Assembly (NCBI GenBank): GCA_030374805.1
Contig: JARGSG010000054.1
Location: 124,001 to 188,000, forward strand
Direction: 5' to 3'
Origin: Gracilaria gracilis
Taxonomy: Eukaryota; Rhodophyta; Florideophyceae; Gracilariales; Gracilariaceae
DNA: 64,000 nucleotides
How positions within the stretch are numbered: the first letter of the stretch is position 1; every line of letters begins with the position of its first letter. The notes below the pieces were generated by a model that was given only the letters and a program-made list of their open reading frames with translations, did not search any database and was not told the DNA's origin. Positions 60,006-64,000 of this stretch are shown here, in pieces. The position numbers and the translations under genes were made by a program.

Positions 60006-60735
60006 CAATATCTCTTTTGGCGTTGGTGTCACAATGGCATTGTAGTGTCCGCTTTTCCATATAAGACGCCACAGGTGCAATGCCAGCATATGTTCAGTAT
60101 AGAATTGAGCTTTATAGTCCACCTCGTCTTTTCGAGATGCTCGTTCACCATCGCCAACTAGAGAATCTGGGCTTTGAGGGAGCAGTCACGTTCCCTTCAA
60201 TTCTTATGACATCATTAGCCTTAGACCTAACATATCGCTTGGAAATCTATGCTGCTCACGCATAGGAATGATGAGATCCTAGTCTGCCAGCATGTCAAGA
60301 TTTCCGTGCCACACAGCAGTGGCTTGGAACAAATGGAATTTACGTCAAGTCCTTAGCATGCACCGGTTGTCTTCTTATGTTTCCTTGTAACATCATCTCA
60401 GAAGCTGGAGGGTCAGTAAAGATCAGTAGCACACCTCTAAAATTGACATCCAGAGCTTTGATAGTCATTGTCGTTGAAATAATCTCAGCAGTGTAAGAAC
60501 ATACCACAATTCCAGCCTGGGACTAAACTATTCACAGCTTCGGTGCTGTTCGAGTCCTACACCTTATAGGCGCATGCTCCAACCTTGTAGTTTTCACACA
60601 CCTCGTCCGAAGAGCGTCGCCGTCGGCGTCTATCCCAAGCCCAGTGTTCTCATACGTATGTCATCTGAAACTCATCTTCATACCAAAGCCACCATGATGG
60701 AGCAATATAGCGTATTCGTCCTCATGCCCGTCAGC
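60006..60735. other. Gene-free gap
   Basis: No supported gene; short frames only. Confidence 0.4.
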
Positions 60736-61101
60736 GGTTCATCAAACTGAGCCGAAACATCGTCATGTCCAGCCTATTCGCCGATCGCCCAAGTTGTGAG
60801 CCCATAGAGCCTGCCCGCTACGGCCGTGTTCGCCATATTACCCTGTATTTGCATACTCCTATCAACAGCTCTTGGTTTTGGGCTCGCAACAAGATGGTAT
60901 CATACTTCACAGCTGCACGCCTTCGTACGCAACCTGTTCGTCGACGGAAACAAAGGATGCGACGATATACGTGTTGCAAGCGCTGATATGACGGCGCGCG
61001 ATCTGGCAGGAGATCGCATGCTCATGATAGTACTTGAGCAGGATGGCGCTTTCCAAACGCAGCGCCATCTACCACGAATGCCAACCATCCGCCCCTTCTA
61101 A
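60736..61101 (+). pseudogene. Truncated MOSC-domain (mARC-like) gene copy
   Basis: Matches the first third of the gene at 55094: the leader TCATCAAACTGAGCC, an anchor (CICILLSTALGFGLATRWYH), LFVDGNKGCDDIRVASADMT, GDRMLMIVLEQDGAFQTQRH and TIRPF then stop. It lacks the 10-bp duplication. The N-terminal frame is disturbed, and everything after the first third of the protein is missing, including the cofactor cysteine. Confidence 0.85.
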
Positions 61102-62000
61102 TGGTTCTTTCCAGACGCAGCAGAGAGAACGGGTACACTTGACGGTAAGTCATGAGGCCGTCCATTTCAAGTGAAGACGCAAAAGTCCACAACGAAAACA
61201 GATGCCGTGTACAAACGGTAGATGCACACGAAAGGTCTTGGCTCGATTCAAATGTGGAATCGACCCTGCGGATCCAGGTGTGTCAGACGTCCCGGCCGAT
61301 GATTAGCTCCGAGCTCCGAGCTCCGAGCTCGATTTGAAATCGTGTCCGTCCGTACCACAGTTCGTTGTTTGGAAACAGCCAGTACAGTAGCATTGCTCAG
61401 TTATCCGGGCAGAAAAAATTTGCAAGTGAAGATGAGCTTTACCTTCTTCCTCTTCCTAACGACGTCGAACTCCTACTGTGGGCGATTTCTTCTTCTTCTT
61501 TAATCCCGAGCTTCTTTGGCTCCTCGCTCCTCAACTTCGTCAATAGAAGCCGTCAACTGCAGTAGGCTACTGAATGACTCAGTGTCAGCGGCGTCAGCGT
61601 TTCTCGTCAAAGAACTTAGTGTAGTACGATAGAGTCGTATCTGAATGTGGAGGTATACTAACGTTTCAGCTACAACCGTTGTATTACACTTAGTCTCTTA
61701 GCCCCATCTTTCGACGAGTTGGTGTCAAACTCATTGCGAGTACTTACAAGGGCATCTTTCGTATTTCGAAAATATCTGGCACCGATATCACGCCAGTTGA
61801 GCCATGCTTGTGTTGATAGATATCCAAGGTGGGCATAAAGCAATCATTTCTGCCCAAGGCAGGTATTATTGTGCAAAGCATTTCTCAATGTACAATTAGA
61901 CGTTGCTGATTGTAAATTACGAAGGAAGTACGTATTGATGCCTCACTCCACAATCAAGATATTCATAATCTCTCTATCAGCAAAAACAATTGGACACAAC
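61102..62000. other. Gene-free gap
   Basis: About 900 bp with no supported gene. A short GAGCTCC array (CTCCGAG x 3-4) lies at about 61304..61330. Confidence 0.45.
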
Positions 62001-62140
62001 TCCCGTCCTCTCCTTCTCTCTCTTTTTGTTTGCTCAGCACATGGGCTTAATTACAACAAAGTATTGGAGAACGTCTTGGTTCAGGGAGAAGTGTTTCACT
62101 AGAAAAGCCTGGGCTGCCCTTTCCAGTCAAGTTTAAGCGA
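62001..62140 (-). mobile_element. LINE 3'-end relic abutting family member 4
   Basis: TC-rich run, then GGGCTTAATTACAACAAAG and ...TTTCACTAGAAAAGCC, aligning with the LINE 3' end at 58290..58360 (GCTTAATTACAACTAAATG, CTCTCACTAGGAAGGCC). It reaches into the 3' end of the neighbouring gene. Confidence 0.5.
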
Positions 62141-62752
62141 CCTTCTGTTCTTCACTCCTCTGACGAGTTTCAACATCTTCCGCATCTGCTTAGATACATA
62201 CTCAGTTTCAGCGCTAGGTATCAAAACTGAGAAGTTTTTCTCACTCCCATTCGTCAATTCCAACCACGCCCCTTCTATTTCCTCCTCCCTTTCCTCCTTC
62301 TCAAGAACTTTCAAAAGTTCAGAGTCGTCCACCCTGGTAAATGATACCACATCGTCCAAAAACCAATCAAACCACTCATCCTCCTCAGCTGCCTTCCCCA
62401 TGTGATCATCCTCATACCCTGGCTCACCCAGATATTCTACGTACCCAATTATTGCAGGATCAATCTCTGGCCGCCATTCCACCGCAGTTTCCTCCACCAC
62501 CTGATGATCACGACCCTCGACCTTGTCCTCCTCACCTTCCTTTCCTCCTCTTGTACTCTGCTTCCGGTCAGTTGCCTTTACGGATCTGCCGAAGCAAGCA
62601 CCCATGCCCCTTCGTAAGCGATTCGGAAGTGCTTTAACGAAGTTCATAAAGCGGTTCCCCAAGGAAGAAACGGGGTTCAGATGGGGTCGAGATGAGCTAG
62701 TGCTGCTCTTTCCCCCCTCCTCGTACACATTCTGCGTAGCGTCCGTGTTCAT
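62099..62752 (-). CDS. Acidic FTRVDD-family protein, member 4 (217 aa), altered C terminus
   Basis: ATG at 62752. Near-identical to member 3 through SLGNRFMNFVKALPNRLRRG, MGACFGRS, a single VEETAVEW, EWFDWFLDDVVSFTRVDDSE and IPSAETEYVSKQMRK. The last ~27 residues differ completely from member 3, and the end (DWKGQPRLF) lies in LINE-like sequence. TATA box 85 bp upstream in duplicated promoter DNA. No known domain. Confidence 0.75.
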   Translation of the reverse strand: MNTDATQNVYEEGGKSSTSSSRPHLNPVSSLGNRFMNFVKALPNRLRRGMGACFGRSVKATDRKQSTRGGKEGEEDKVEGRDHQVVEETAVEWRPEIDPAIIGYVEYLGEPGYEDDHMGKAAEEDEWFDWFLDDVVSFTRVDDSELLKVLEKEEREEEIEGAWLELTNGSEKNFSVLIPSAETEYVSKQMRKMLKLVRGVKNRRSLKLDWKGQPRLF

Positions 62753-63362
62753 TGTTCTATCTCACAGATGTTACAAAATACGAAGTTGATGTTCGCAGTA
62801 GTCTCTTCCAGTATCTCCAAGGCCTCCTACTCCCTGCTTTTATACCCTTTTGATGACTGCAATGTGAATGCACGTTTACCAGAGCAACCTCGTTTGTGTT
62901 CGTGGCTCGTCAGTTTTGCATTGCTCGTCAGTTTTGCATTTCTGTACTCCCTCTCCTTCACTATATGTAAGCAGGGTAGTCTTCTTATTGCTTGGAATAA
63001 GGAGTAGTAATAAACCCCACTTAAGAAGAAGGTGGAGAGGGTTGGATTTCTAATCTGACTACAAAGAGTTTGGTTTGCCTCAACGGCTGCACGTAAACGA
63101 TGAAGTTGGGATCAAGTTCAGTACCGTGTACTCTACATTGGACCGCTCGTCGGCATCGTGGTGGAAAATGTGAAGCAGTACGCTTTGATCCATCTTGGTT
63201 CACAGAATTCAAATTGAGGTGAGAGAGACGCCTAACGCGAGTGGCTTTTTAGTGGGGATGTAATGAAGCTCATGCTAACGGCATAGAACTGCATGACACG
63301 CTATAATCCCAATATCTAAACCCACGTTGCTTAATAAATAAGTGTTACTCTGCGGCTCTTCA
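62753..63362. promoter_or_regulatory. Promoter of member 4 and degenerate inverted-repeat DNA
   Basis: 62818..62968 copies the member 3 promoter in direct orientation. 62983..63110 is an inverted, diverged copy of 58140..58275. No gene seen. Confidence 0.55.
62837..62844 (-). promoter_or_regulatory. TATA box of FTRVDD-family member 4
   Basis: TATAAAAG on the minus strand, 85 bp before the ATG at 62752. Confidence 0.7.
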
Positions 63363-64000
63363 TGAAACGCGAGGCATGAAGAACTAGGAAGCGTGCTCTA
63401 CTTTTATATCCTTGTGAAGAGTACCAGCGCAGAGCCTCTACTGGTACGCTTGAATCATCTGTGCGTTTATAGGTCAAGGTAATCCTCGTTTCACCGGACT
63501 ACGAGTGCCGGCTGCCCCACAAATTATACCATGTTCAGTGATAACGATACTTTGAAGTGTCCCAAAGTCCTAGTAATGACGAACGTTTCGACAGATACCC
63601 TTGTAACAATACCCTTGTAACAATACATATTTGTTCATAATTGAGCTCCGAAGGAATACGTGCCGTAATCCATTCCATACTGACAAAGTAATACAAACGC
63701 AAAATGTATGATACAGAAGTGTGAGGAGTCTTTATGGCAGTAACAAAGCCTAGTGTCAGTGGAATTCCGTGGTTCCCCCCGGCGCTTTTCTGCATTAAAC
63801 AAACCCCAGCTTCGTATGGAAGTCGGAGAGGCACAGGAATCTCCTGTCTACCAAAGCTCCGCTCGATGCTGCATTACGTCAGTCACGTCCCGGATGTGCC
63901 CTCGCGAATCGACCTCACAAACGTACGCATATAGTGAAGGAGAGGGAGTACAGAAATGCAAAACTGACGAGCAATGCAAAACTGACGAGCCACGAACACA
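63363..64000 (-). repeat. Large inverted repeat, right arm (continues past the window)
   Basis: Exact inverse of 57267..57904 as read; base 64000 corresponds to 57267. Identity ends near 63363, where the left arm reads CGTGTTTCGTGAAG and this arm CGCGTTTCATGAAG. Confidence 0.9.

Noticed and set aside
60541-60570. GTTCGAGTCC looked like a tRNA B box
   Set aside because: No T-stem, anticodon arm or acceptor pairing can be formed around it.

Overview
This is a eukaryotic nuclear window. The genes are compact and mostly intronless; the few introns recognised are about 80-150 bp with canonical GT..AG ends. The gene set suits a photosynthetic eukaryote: a Rep27/LPA1-like plastid protein, a methyltransferase with a plastid/thylakoid-type leader, an OSCA/CSC1 channel, CYP51, an SRPK kinase and the meiotic factor MND1. 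Intron poverty, tight convergent gene pairs and gene-poor transposon-rich tracts would fit a multicellular red alga (Chondrus-like). That is inference from style and content; no taxon-specific marker was identified.

Region 1 (1-9.3 kb): two paralogous multi-pass membrane proteins of no recognised family (one leaves the left edge), a GC-rich head-to-head promoter, a coiled-coil protein, and a relic of a LINE-like ORF. Region 2 (9.3-31 kb) is the gene-dense core: TRM2/TRMT2A-type tRNA methyltransferase, RS-rich PB1-like protein, Rep27-like protein, OSCA/CSC1 channel, SRPK-type kinase, a possible glomulin/ALF4-like protein, CYP51, an N-anchored cytochrome b5 lying tail-to-tail with CYP51, and a CAP10/POGLUT-like glycosyltransferase. 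Region 3 (32-40.3 kb): an armadillo-repeat gene split by a complete Mutator-like DNA transposon (6,474 bp, 273-bp terminal inverted repeats, 11-bp target-site duplication) carrying a MULE transposase and a Ulp1-type protease gene. Region 4 (41-45 kb): a coiled-coil protein, a methyltransferase and an RsuA/RluB-type pseudouridine synthase.

Region 5 (45.6-64 kb) is repeat-rich and duplicated. It has four members of an undescribed small acidic protein family, each with a TATAAAAG box 85-98 bp before the ATG; three of them also share homologous upstream DNA. It also holds MND1 and a FAM185A-like gene (both with reading-frame breaks), a mARC-like MOSC gene broken by a 10-bp duplication plus a truncated copy, LINE 3' ends with (TC)n tails, a 4 x 56-bp minisatellite, and a large inverted repeat running off the right edge.

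Functional links: CYP51 and cytochrome b5 can belong to one sterol-demethylation electron-transfer step; the SRPK kinase lies near an RS-repeat protein of the kind it could phosphorylate. No viral, LTR-retroelement, CRISPR, rRNA or convincing tRNA feature was seen.
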